A DNA stretch of 64,000 nt from Dacryopinax spathularia (taxonomy: Eukaryota; Basidiomycota; Dacrymycetes; Dacrymycetales; Dacrymycetaceae): NCBI GenBank assembly GCA_037974965.1, contig JBBPFI010000008.1:62001-126000 (forward strand), read 5' to 3'. The position numbers and the translations under genes are program-made. How positions within the stretch are numbered: the stretch's first letter is position 1; each line of letters begins with the position of its first letter. Below, piece by piece: positions 1 through 10,885 of this stretch. Below the pieces are notes generated by a model. It did not search any database. It saw only the letters and a list, made by a program, of their open reading frames with translations, and was not told where the DNA came from.

Positions 1-970
1 GACCGGGAATACAGTGATGGGGAGATGCACTATGGGAAAGATTACTCAACATTGAGACATACCAGGCCTTTCATCTACTATGCGGGAACGCGAACAGTCG
101 TACCGATCTCCGTATTCGGGAAAGAACCGTTGCCGGAGGATCGGAAGGTGTTCTTGCAGAAACGAGGATACCGAACGGGTTTGCTGTGAGCCTGCATTTT
201 CGGGTACATGTGGACGGAGCTGAATATGTGCGCCAGAGGCTGGACACTCGGCAGCCTACTGGGAGGCGCGCATCTGCCCGGGTGGGACGTCACTCCCGAG
301 AAACACGATTCCTGGGCGACCACGACCGTCATCTCCCGCAAGCAACAAGAACAGTACGACAAAGACATTTCCCGTCTGTTCGACCCCCAATCCGCTCCCG
401 GTCAGAAACTCCAGCAAACTATGCTCGTCCACATCCCCGTCGCGAGCGGAGACGGCTACTTCCGGCTGAGGGTCACGACCCGGAAGAGCGAGGACCTGGC
501 CGTTACGGGTGTGTTTAGGGTCGGGAGCTTGACTTGGTCTAGTGCGCAGCCGAGAGGTGCGAGCCCGATCGGGATCATCCCTGAGCTTGGGGTGAAGGCT
601 GCTTTCCTAGCTGCTAAGACGGCGGGCAAGTCACTTCCTCGATTACCCTATGAACATCCACTGATGCAGCTATTCCTTTGCAGCGTGGACCGCCTTCTAC
701 GCCGCCTTCCCATTCCTCAAAATAGCCGAATGGCTCCCCGGCGTCCCCGGCCACCGCTGGATGTCCTACGCCTACCGCCTGGCCGGAGGAGAGGCAAAGC
801 GGCAGGAGCTGGACGAGCGATATCGCGTGACGGAGAGGTTTAGGGACGCGAATGACCGGGTGCAGAAGACGGTGCCGTTTGGTGCTGTCGGGGTTAGGAC
901 TGACGCGGATCTGGAGAAGGATCGAGAGATGGGAAGGGGCGGTGTGTGGTTCGATAGGAGAGAGCGGTAG
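1..970 (+). CDS. Conserved fungal protein of unknown function, 5' end possibly outside the window
   Basis: Open in frame 1 from the first base (a possible ATG lies at 25), so the true start may lie upstream. Two introns are needed. The first runs from a GTGAGC donor at about 186 to the acceptor GCCAG ending at about 229. The second is a GC-AG intron (GCAAGT donor near 623, acceptor TTTGCAG near 691). Splicing restores one reading frame, with the joins reading LLGWTLGS and KTAAWTAFYAAFP. The product ends at TAG 968-970 with WFDRRER. The middle contains a hydrophobic stretch (AAFLAAKTAAWTAFYAAFPF) and the tail is rich in Arg, Glu and Asp. I recognise no catalytic motif and assign no function. 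It could be an organelle-associated membrane protein, but that is inference only. The good reading-frame continuity across both introns argues for a real gene. Confidence 0.7.
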
Positions 971-2111
971 GCTGCTGCGATGGTTGAACGATGAGTTCAC
1001 ATTGCCGCTGCATTGGCCGTGCCGTCGAGGCCTCGTGTGCCCTGCATGGTTCGTGGTCATGACGCCTTCCCTGTACGGAAAGGGCGGAAACAATGACGCA
1101 TATCGAGATACCACAATGTGCTCGTAGTCCGTTCCGAGGAGTTGACACATATCGGCCGATGTTTCACGACGCGCTTCTGATGGTACATTATCCTGGCCTA
1201 ATGCAGCTCATTTTCCGTGGGAATCTGTGGACGGGAAGCACCCCCGATGCTTGGAAGAAGGGCACCAACCGAGCGCAATACATCTCAACCCCACCTTTCC
1301 CAAAAAGGCAACAGCCGATCCTACGTCGACGCGCTTCCACAGTAGGCTTCTTTGCCGAGCCCATCAGCCGTACTCACCGAGTGCGGTCCATCACGGCCTT
1401 TTCTCATCCTCGGCCCTCGGGAAGTCCGGTCGCTCCGGGTGGTGTATCACGAGTAGATGACGCCCGGCAAAGAACTACAAATCGTTACGTAGCCAGCAGG
1501 GATGCGAATGGACCGCTCGCTGGCTCGGCCCGAACCGCCTGAGCTGGGATCAGTCCGTGCCTTCGCTGCGGTCGGTTGGGCCGCTTAATGCATCCGAACG
1601 GGTCGGAGTTGGGTTTCCAAGCAACAGGACGTGTGTTGGACATCGCATGTTGATGAGGTGGTGCTAACGTGATCGGGCCCTCCTTGACGGTCGGAATTTG
1701 GAATACAGAGCGCTCTATTGTAATCAGGCAGTGGTCACTAGTAACAGCGGTGTGTGTTCTGGATTTTACACACACTCTATTCTCGGGAATAGTCATATGA
1801 TTGAAAGGCCTTGAAAAGTAGCGTCATGAGACATGAGAGAATCGTGATGTTTACAACGAGGCTACCAGTAGCAGAATTCCTACGGCGCCGGTCAACTCAT
1901 GTGGCAACTCCATGCCACATCCGCACCTTCCACTCAGCTTGTATCATTCGCCCACTGACCCTGGCCCGTGAAGATGCCATTGGCTGCACTCAACCCAGGG
2001 TAAACACCTGCCAGAGACTCGTCAGATTTGGCGAGCATCTGCACAGGAGCACGAATCGTACCGATGAACTAGGTGTCAATTGATCACAGACCGAATCAGC
2101 AATGTTTCAGT
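971..2111. other. Intergenic, no supported gene
   Basis: About 1.1 kb between the end of the first gene and the 3' end of the minus-strand gene that stops at 2112. Short open frames on both strands have no recognisable protein, no splice continuity and no codon bias. I see no RNA gene or repeat here. Confidence 0.5.
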
Positions 2112-2569
2112 CTAAGAAAAGGGACGCACAGTAGCAAACGTCTTGCCCGAGTGGACGAAGTTGATGTTCAGCGCCAGAATGGTCGTTACGATCTGAATGT
2201 CGCATTTTCCTTCCAGGTCTCGCAGGTCATTGTAATACAGGGTTCCGTAGGCGCAGCCTCCTGCGGGGTAACGCATGAAAGCGCTGCCCAAATGCGGAGA
2301 AGGAGCTTACCGCCAACAAGGGGGACACCCACGTTCTTTCCGGCGAACGTTTTCTTCAAGCATTCGAAGGTGAAAGCGAGATCGGACATGAACACCAGGC
2401 TCGTAACCTTGACTTTGCCCTTTGTGCTGCAAGCATAGCCGCCAAGCTCGGAAACAAGGCGTGGCACGACCGTGTCAATGTTGGGCACGACGGCTTCGAG
2501 CTGATCATGCCTCGCAAGCAGGGAATAGAGCTGAGCCTCCATAACGTCGTCGGCGTGGGTGCGACTCAT
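2112..2569 (-). CDS. Small orphan protein with one intron
   Basis: Two-exon gene. Exon 1 starts at ATG 2569 (MSRTHADD; an alternative in-frame Met at 2542 gives MEAQLYSLL). It is joined through an intron with a GTAAGC donor and CCCGCAG acceptor (about 2267-2312), giving the in-frame join VPLVGGGCAYGTLYY, and stops at TAG 2112-2114. The product is about 135 residues. It is hydrophobic and Gly-rich around the splice join, with three Cys and alternating hydrophobic and polar residues (KVKVTSLVF, CDIQIVTTILALNINF) that suggest a small beta-rich fold. There is no signal peptide, membrane helix or known catalytic motif. I do not recognise the family. The intron has standard borders and the frame holds across it, so I believe the gene is real. 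Confidence 0.6.
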
Positions 2570-3536
2570 TGGAGGTTAGTTCAGTAGTTGCTTGTAGCGG
2601 AGACTGGAGTCAGGACCAGGCCGAGCCGTAGAGAGAGCGCCCGTGGCAAAGCATCCTCTTATATGCCACCTGCAAGAATTGGTCACAAGCTAGCCGGACA
2701 GGAGGTTGCAGTCCCTGAGCTCCGGTAAGAATTTCTGTCTCTCGTTTCCGACGTTGGTCAGCGGGCTGCCAGGAGGACGTCAAATTTGTAAGATCGAGCG
2801 ACATCGGCGAGCCGTATGGACCAGCAAGAGCCTCCCAAACCATGGTATTCGGCACCTTACGCGCTCGTCCGTCTCGGAAAAGCAGGAATGATGACCAGGT
2901 GGTCATCGAGATCATCCAGATGTTGCGCGCTTCATCACAAGGTGTCGGACGAGCGATCTTATGTTGCAGATCATTACTGCGTGGTTTGCTTTGAATACCC
3001 TTCACTAGTGCGCTCCTCCAGGTTGAACTCAGACCAGCCAGGCTTCGTGGCTTCATTGAGATCAGTTGGCAAAGATGAGAAATCCCGGAGAGGCCTCGCT
3101 TCGGATGGTATGCGGTGCAATCCCTGAATGGACTGCGGTATCCAGCCGGAAAAGGCAGGCCACCCCGTGTTAGATGGTGTGCGGTCGGAGGCGGCGAGCG
3201 TACAAGAAGGCCCATGAGCAGCGGGCGAGTTGCATGCGTGCGACGTCATTAAGCGAAAGATCTGTCGCTGAATTTCAGCTGTCGCGACCTAGCCAGAATA
3301 TCGACATCCAGGAAACTCGGATCCGCGGCTTCCAGACAGTGAGGTTCCTACCAAGACATGCAGGCGACAGGCGGTTGTTTCTCGGTCACAGGTTGCCAAT
3401 GACACCTAAGCGCAGGACGCTGCCGCTGAGATTGCGGAATCGAAGTACGGCGGCCATATCACCGAGTGTCAGCATCGACGACGCACTCGCCGTACGAGCA
3501 TGTATTACCTCTTGTTTACCTAGTAAACCGCGCTAC
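2570..3536. other. Intergenic, no supported gene
   Basis: About 1 kb holding the promoter side of the small minus-strand gene and the 3' side of UBP2. The open frames here are short, overlap on both strands and show no recognisable protein. Nothing else seen. Confidence 0.5.
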
Positions 3537-6500
3537 CTACACAAGCCGGTGGACCGTCTGGATGGCATCACTCCCTTTCTTGACATACACAAGCTGCGGG
3601 AGGGTGATCAGAATGTAGGGCTACGGAAACATGAGTGGTACGAACCAGATACGGGTTGGCAGTTGAACCAGTCAGATTCCCAAGCACTTCACGCTTATTG
3701 ACTGACGTGACGATCGAGTCGTTGTACTTGAACCATTGATCGGGTTGATCGGGCAGAACGCGGGAGTATAACCAATAATGGCCGAAAGCGTGATTGCCTA
3801 GGCAGGGATCAGCAATCGTAAGCGCCCGGGCGTGATGAAGCTCACCCCGGTGGATAAAGACAGAGCACAGCTCGTATTCGGCTGTCTTATCATCCGCCCA
3901 TATCGACTCGAGCTCTTGCTTCAAGGACGTAGCTCGCGTACGCAGTTCCTCGATTCTGCGACTGAGCTCCTGACGCTCATCCTCAAGCATTTGGGATGTC
4001 TCGCTGTTCCATTCTGGAAGCTCCAGCTGCTTCTGCTCATCGAGAAACTTGCGAGTGTGCTCCATGGCATCCAAGTACGATCCAGATTTGCCCTGCGTCA
4101 ACGCATGGATCTCGTTTCGGCAATCATCCAACTGTTTCCTAATCGCGATGGACCGAGCTCGCTTCTCAGGATCTGCTGATTCGAGGAACCGGTCTAGGTA
4201 GAGAGTCTCGTCGAATTTGACGTAGGCGTTCGACTTATACGGCTGGAACGTCTCTCGGTTGAACTGGACCCGTTGAAGCTGGACTTGCAAGAGTTGTGGA
4301 AGCTCCACCAGCGTCACGTCCATCCTCGATTTCTGGCCTTCATACTCAACCTCATCTTGGAAATACTGGCCCAGGCCATCATAAAGATCGAAGCCTTCAT
4401 CGCCAACGTTGATGTGTATATGCGCAAAAGGATCATCTCGTGTATGCACGGTGCTGGAGGTATCACTGATGACGCGCTGTCGAAGCTTGCCGTAGAACAG
4501 CCTAAAGCATCCGTTCGCCATGAGGGACAGTTAACCACAGACTGCATAGACTAACCGTTTGACTAGACTGCCTTCCGCTACTGCCTCATCTGGTTTGAGA
4601 GCGGCTTCGATCTGAAACATGCAGTTGTCCATGCATTCAGATACATCATGCTGCCGGCCTGCAAGTCTATCAGTCAAATGACACACATAGAAGAGATGGA
4701 ACTGCTTACCGAACATCATGAAAGAGTCTGACTGCACTTCAACACGCTTGGTGGATGCCCGAGGAGGCAAAGGTGGTGGCCGTTTTGCTGGTTCGGCTGG
4801 CTTGGCATCATCGGCATCGCCGTTGACCTGTTTCTTGCTGGCAGGACCGTCCTCGGCCTTCATCTCGACATCAGCTGATGCTGCTCGTTGCCTGGCTTCA
4901 TCGGCATCGACGTCCATCGGTTCCGTCATAGCGCGCTTGAACGATAACGGCTCAATATCGATTGTATCCGAAGGCGGCAGAGTATTCGCACGCTTCGAGG
5001 GCGACTTTACGATCTGAGTACCATCAACGATAGAGTCGATGTCCATCATAGATCTACTCGGCCGAACGCTGCTGTCCCGTTCTCGCTTGCCAAGAACCGA
5101 GGGTGCATTGTCGAACGGCGGGGACGATTTTGGGGAGGAGGCATGATGATCTGCGGTCGGAGAGGGAGCCGACTCGGCACCAGGGGTAGCGGATGGGGTA
5201 GAATGTGCTGTGGATGTGCCGTTGGGGGCGACTGCATCCACGCCGGGTATGGATGTTGCGTTTGTGGCTTCTGCAGTGGATATATGCGCGCCGATCGGTT
5301 CTACTCCGTCCATGGGCGCGTCAACAAGCGTAGCATCAGAGCTCGGCGCCGTATTCTGCCGCATCTCTACAGGACTCGCAACTACCGACTGCTGTTGCAG
5401 CTTGTCCTCTTCCTCATCTTGAGAAGTCACCAAAGCAAGCTTAGCAAGTTGCAGGTCCGGCGTGACGGAAGGCGTTTCGGCAGCACTCAGCTGCATGAAC
5501 AGCACGCCCAGCAGGCGAACGACTATTTCAGGTGATATCAGCCTCATGCGAGATCATCATCAGAACAGCACGTACACTCCGCGCTTCGCGCGATCTCCCG
5601 CTTCGTCACCAACCTCCCACCAACCCTCATCGTCTCCAGCGCCCCACTCTGAATCAACGCATCCTCATCAACCAACTTCGAATTATCGACCACACTCTCC
5701 CTCAGCTCCCGAATAGTATAGAAATACTGCAAGAGCGAGTTGAGGTAGCAGGTGTTTCCGAGCTGGTCGAGCCCGCGTGGCCAGTCCAGCGGGACGGCGA
5801 TGGCCGTGCTTTCGGGGGCGTCCATCTCCGGGTTTCCCGTCTCCAAGAACCGGAGGAGACGCGAGCTCTGCCTGGCATTGGCGATAGCTCGCATCGCGTC
5901 CACCATCTTGTCCGTCATCGCCGGTGCGTCGGAGCACTACACCACTGTCAGCCTATGGGTCTCACGGAGGGATGAGGAAGGACGCACCCTAGTCTGGAAC
6001 ACAGCCAAAACCATCTCGTCGTCCGTCTCCGGCATGACCCCCAGTGTCCCATAAGCAGTATCGATGTCCATCCCAAACTTCTGCTCGCTCTCGTTCCTCA
6101 GTTTGTTCTTGAGCATCCTGCTCCCTCTCACATCGGCGATGACCTCCAGCGCACTCTTCAGGTTGCGCTTTACTTCGTCTTTTGGAAGAGCGGCGCTCCG
6201 GGTTGACCAGTCTGGGTGGGAGGGGTGAGGCGTACCTGCTCCTGCGCGGACGAGGGAACGACCTCGTTCGAACTCCTCTGGCACAGCGGCAACCGCAGCG
6301 TCCATATCGACATCAGGTGGCGCTCCGGGCGGAGGAGCATACGGTCCAGCATAAGCCGACTGTACTCCCAGCTTGGACCACTGCCCCACCCGATACACAA
6401 ACGCGTTCCAAACAGCCTCATCGTCCGATTCCTCGCCAATCATACCAAATTCCCCGTCCTCGCCAAATCCGAGCTCTGCATACGCTTCGGCCAGCTCGAG

Positions 6501-8667
6501 CGAGGTGTGCATCCCCTGGCTCTGCTCTTCGGCGAGGATCATCCCAACTGACTCGTTCTGCGTGATTTCGTAGATGTGGGAAATGCAGTCGAAGAACTGG
6601 GTGCGTTTGGCAGCGTCGCACCGGCATTGCATTGCGTATGCGGTCTTGAGCAGCTTGGGAGACCAGCGTGCGCCCAGGCCGAGAGCCTCAAATGGTCCGC
6701 GCTGGTTCGCGGGAATAGGGCGCGCAGTGTCGCCGAGGAATACTATGCACAGAAGTCAGCTACTGCGCATATAGGCTTGTAAAAAGAGGAGCGCACATTC
6801 GTTGACTCCCAGCATATCCTCCAACGTCTCCCTCGCATCCTGCACCTCCACACAGAACTTGAACTCCGTCGTCTTCATCTGCGGGAACCTCCTCTTCCAC
6901 ACAAGCGCAAACGCGCCCATCTCGATCCACGCCATCAACAATTTCTTACGTGCAGGGCTGTCGGGATGTGATACGCCGGAAGGAGGGACGAGGACTTGAG
7001 CATCGGTTTCCATCGCTATCCGAGCCGAGGGTGATGTGGGAGGAGAAGAGGAGGATGCGGAGGATGGGTTGAGAGCCGCGAGCCAAGCTGACTCAGAGGA
7101 GATCGTCCATCCCATTGAGCTCATGATCAGTGCCCTAAACTCACTGTCAGCCAAATTCTGAGCGCATATACGAGCAGAAAGCGTACACTTTATCGTTCCA
7201 CCCCACTTTCCGGCTAAACGTCGGGTTTCGCACCTTGATGCATTGACTCCTTCCTCCCCATAGCAAGCCCTCGTTCATCTTCAGCATCACCTCGAGTGCG
7301 TTCATGATCGCCTCTGGGCCGCTCATCCCTACTGGAGGATCTTGCATCCGTTCCTCGACATATGCGCCCCAGGCGGCGTTGTCTATCACAGTTGGTATGT
7401 TTGGCTGACCCGTGGCCCGGTTTGGGGCAAGGACATGCACGCGACATTGACAGCAGAACCAGAGGTCGAGGTCCTGAAATTCTCCTTCTGGCGGAGGTGG
7501 GAGGCGAAGCACGGAGGACGGAGGAACGGATTGAGGTAAGGGGTGAAAATGATGCGCTCTGCCGGCAGTTTGCGGACACGGTTTTTGGCTTGCTGGATGG
7601 TCGGGGAGACGGCCCAGGGGAGTGATGCGGAGGGTCGGGTAGGCCTTTTCGGTGATGATGAGTGGTAGCCAGGCGTGCGGGAGGAAGGGTATGGAGAGAT
7701 GCAGCGGGTAGGGGAGGAGGCCGCGCACTTCGGCGAGCGTGGGCGGGTTATGCGGATGAATTGGAGGCGGTGGTGGGGCAGAAGTTGTGGGTGTTGCAGG
7801 TTCAGTTGTTACTGGAGTCGCAGGTTCCGTCTCTGCGGGAATCTGGCTAGACGGCCCAGCAGGTGCCGAAGCCGCCGACTGAACTGAAGTCATCGACGCT
7901 GAGCTGGAAAGCGTGACAGGCGTGGCTGGAACAGTCGCTGGCTGCGGCGGAGGCGGCACGTCTGGTACTCTCACAACCGTGATGTTCCACAGCTCGCCGA
8001 TGTCCCTCCCGCCTTCGACAGCAGGCATGTACGTCTTGCTCGCCCAGCTGCACAGGTCCATCACCAACTTCTCCTGCACCAGCCCATCCCCATACTGCGG
8101 CGCCATCGGTACATCCGTCTCGTCCTCCATCGCTTGGAACGCTTCTCCTATCTCCCACGCCTCGGGCGAGACCCGCCCAGACGCCTCCATGCTGTTTGGG
8201 CTACTCCCACGACCGGGAGGCATCCCATCGCCCCACTTGGTCCCTCCTGCCCTGGATGGACCCCAGTTATTCAGGTCGGCGGCGTCGTTCGGTCCCCATT
8301 CCCAGTCTTGCTGCCCGTATGCTGCGGGGTCATCGAGCAGAGACGGTGCGGGTGGTTCTGGCGAATCGGGCAGGAGGGTTGGCGGCTTATAGTCCGGTTC
8401 GAAGTCCAGCCCTGTTGTGGGGGAGTAAGGCGGGAGTTCGGGACTAGGTGCGGTGGAACGCTGCGAGGCCTCGATATCCTGCTGCTCCACAGGGACAGAG
8501 ACGGCGCTCGTGTTGTGCGAGGCTGTCGGGTCGGGCAGAGAACGGGACGCGTACGCCTTCCAGTCCGCACGCTTGGCCGCCGGACGAGAGCCGTAGAAAG
8601 ACGCAGCGGGGACCGCATCCTTGTTCAACTCCGAGGGCTGCGCGGCGGGAGACGGGGGAGGGGTCAT
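3537..8667 (-). CDS. UBP2: Ubiquitin carboxyl-terminal hydrolase, UBP2 (USP25/28) type
   Basis: Deubiquitinating cysteine protease, peptidase family C19, which in yeast trims ubiquitin chains and counteracts Rsp5. Eight exons: 7187-8667, 6797-7143, 5988-6742, 5576-5936, 4710-5522, 4556-4658, 3646-4501 and 3537-3593. They sum to 4773 nt, exactly 1590 codons plus stop. The long N-terminal region is Pro/Ser-rich. The Cys box is LDQLGNTCYLNSLLQ (exon 4). The UBP2-type block HDVSECMDNCMFQIE follows a 250-residue acidic/Pro-rich insert. A coiled coil (EDERQELSRRIEEL) precedes the His box, GNHAFGHYWLYSR, and the ending ANPYLLVYVKK is typical of the family. The last 52-nt intron (3594-3645) is required to complete that ending. 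The large insert between the Cys and His boxes also occurs in UBP2 relatives. It is divergent with MCR1 across about 500 bp. Confidence 0.93.
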
Positions 8668-9169
8668 CCTTCTCCGTTGCTCCCAACCAGCGCTAGATGT
8701 ATGCTAGTCGAATGCGCGTCACGGTGTCGTCGTCTAGGAAAATGCAGTCTTGCTCGGATCGGTTCGCCGATCCCAAATAAGTGAGAAAATGCAGAGGTAT
8801 ATGCGGCCCCTTTCCGGTCCTTTTGAGGATCAGAGAGTGAGCACGCGAGTGTGTATGCTGACAATGAGGTTGCTGAGGATAGGACAAGGCAGAGGCCACG
8901 ACAGCCCTTTAGAGACGTTAGACGATGCAGGAAGTCCTTAGATGGGCTGCTTTGCTCATCTGCTCCCGTTGTAGGGGATACCTTTCCGCATTCAGTCACT
9001 TCGCCATATTCCCATCGTTTACGTCACAACGCCAACATTCGGCGGTGGGTAGAAAGGTCGCTGCATAACCCGGCGAGTACACACCCGCACCGATCAGGGC
9101 TATAATCCCTCGAGGTTTCGCATGCCCTTCTCCTGCTGCTGCTGAGCAACGGCTCTCCCCTCAACGACC
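8668..9169. promoter_or_regulatory. Divergent intergenic region UBP2/MCR1
   Basis: 502 bp between the start codons of two divergent genes, so it must hold both promoters. A pyrimidine-rich tract precedes the MCR1 ATG. I see no clear TATA box or binding-site cluster. Confidence 0.45.
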
Positions 9170-10387
9170 ATGTTCGCCGCTCTCGCACCTAGCTGCTTGC
9201 GGCCCGTAGCGGCCAAACCGGCACTACGCATGCTCTCACGCCGCGCGTTCGCGAGTGCACCCCCGCCATCAGGCAGCGGAGAGACGCAGAGAAAGGGACA
9301 ATCTAACTGGCCACTCTGGGTCTCCCTCGCCGGTCTGGGCGGGTTGGGATACTGGGTCTACCTCCAACGGACTGGCAAGCTGGTGAACGACCCTACCCGA
9401 CCATTCAAGGACGCTTATGCTGGTCGCCCGCCGTCGAACAGCGATGAAGCTAGGAACCAACGAGAGGCGGAGGCCGGCAACAAGCCTACGGTCAGCGCGT
9501 TAAACAAGGACGAATTCCGCCCGTTCGAGCTGGCGAAGAAGGAGGACTATAACTATAACACGGCAAAGTATACGTTCAAGCTTCCGGAGGGCACGGCGAC
9601 CCTCTTGCCGGTCGCGTCTTGCGTGCTGATTAAGGCTGCGGACGATGAGAAGGGACCGAAGGACGACAAGGGCAAGCCGGTTGTTAGGCCTTACACGCCC
9701 ATCTCGGAGCCCGAGCGCGTCGGCGAGGTTGATTTTCTGATTAAGAAGGTGCGCAATGCTCTTGCTCAACAATATGCACATGTTTGCTGACGTTGGGCGC
9801 GCAGTACGACAACGGCAAGTTCACCCCTTGGCTCGCGTCCCTCAAGCCCGGCGACAAAGTAGCGATCAAAGGCCCCCTCTCCAAGTTCCCCTACAAGCCC
9901 AACCAATTCGAACAATGCGGCATGATCGCCGGCGGCTCCGGCATCACCCCGATGTACCAGCTCGTCACCCATTCTCTCTCCATCCCTGAAGACAAGACCA
10001 AATGGACGCTCATCTTTGCCAATATCTCTAGCAAGGATATCCTTCTCCGGTCAGAATTTGATGAGCTGCAGAAGAAACATCCGGATCGGTTCCAGGTCGT
10101 GTATGTGATTGACAAGCCCGAGAAGAGCTTTGACGGCCCGACGAGGTACGTGACGAAGGAGCTGATTAAGCAGCATATTGCTGGCCCAGACAAAGGAGAG
10201 AAAGTGAAGGTGTTTGTTTGTGGACCGCCTGGGCAGGTGGAGGCTGTTGCGGGCAAGAAGGATGGCATGAAGCAGGGTGCGCTTGGTGGCGCGCTGAAGA
10301 AGCTTGGATACAAGGAGGACCAGGTGAGTCATACGCCGTTAGAGAAGTTTCCTCTACTGACATCAATATCAGGTCTTCAAGTTCTAG
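9170..10387 (+). CDS. MCR1: NADH-cytochrome b5 reductase, mitochondrial
   Basis: FAD enzyme that passes electrons from NADH to cytochrome b5 or related acceptors at the mitochondrial outer membrane or intermembrane space. Exons 9170-9748, 9805-10323 and 10373-10387 give 370 residues. The N-terminus (MFAALAPSCLRPVAAKPALR) is Arg-rich and mitochondrial in style, followed by one membrane helix (WPLWVSLAGLGGLGYWVYL). The FAD-binding motif is RPYTPIS, the NAD-binding region begins GMIAGGSGITPMYQL, and CGPPGQ is the conserved NADH site. The last exon encodes only VFKF plus stop, which restores the family's usual C-terminus. A Gly/Asn-rich linker follows the helix. Length is a little above the usual 300-350 because of that linker. 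Confidence 0.95.
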
Positions 10388-10885
10388 GCCGGCAGTAGTA
10401 GAAATGCTGGACAAAAGTAAAACCTCTATCTTGTAGAATCAATTCGGACAATACAGACTGTTCGCTGAGGGTGAACACCTGCAGCTGAGCATCGCCTTAA
10501 GGCCAGTGCAACTCTTGTTTATCCTCTCCAGACTTAGAACCTGGATCCGACTTTTCCAAAGTCGCGCATATGTTGCCTACATTCTCGGGATTGTGACGCC
10601 AGCATACCGGCTTTACCGCCCTCTCGGAGAAGACGACCGGACTAATTTGACGCGCGTCGCGGAGACGGGAAAGCACGCGTCGGCGCCAGGTCTCTATATT
10701 TTTGTAGTCCGTCCCAGTTAGGGTCCCGGGTAGTACACGCACACCTTACACCGCGACCGTCACCTTGTTTCCTGCCACTCGCTAGACTCACTCCTTTTCT
10801 CTCCGCCGGTGGCAGCCGCTGACTCGCTTCAACTTCATATTTATCATGGCACAAGTACGCCGCGCGCTTTTCTGGAGATCGAACG
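10388..10885. other. Intergenic, MCR1 3' side and ISWI promoter
   Basis: About 500 bp. There is a C/T-rich leader before the ISWI start and nothing else recognisable. Confidence 0.45.

Noticed and set aside
6220-6250. A 24-nt GTACGC...CCCAG stretch in UBP2 that looks like an intron
   Set aside because: Too short for splicing and the frame is already open across it.
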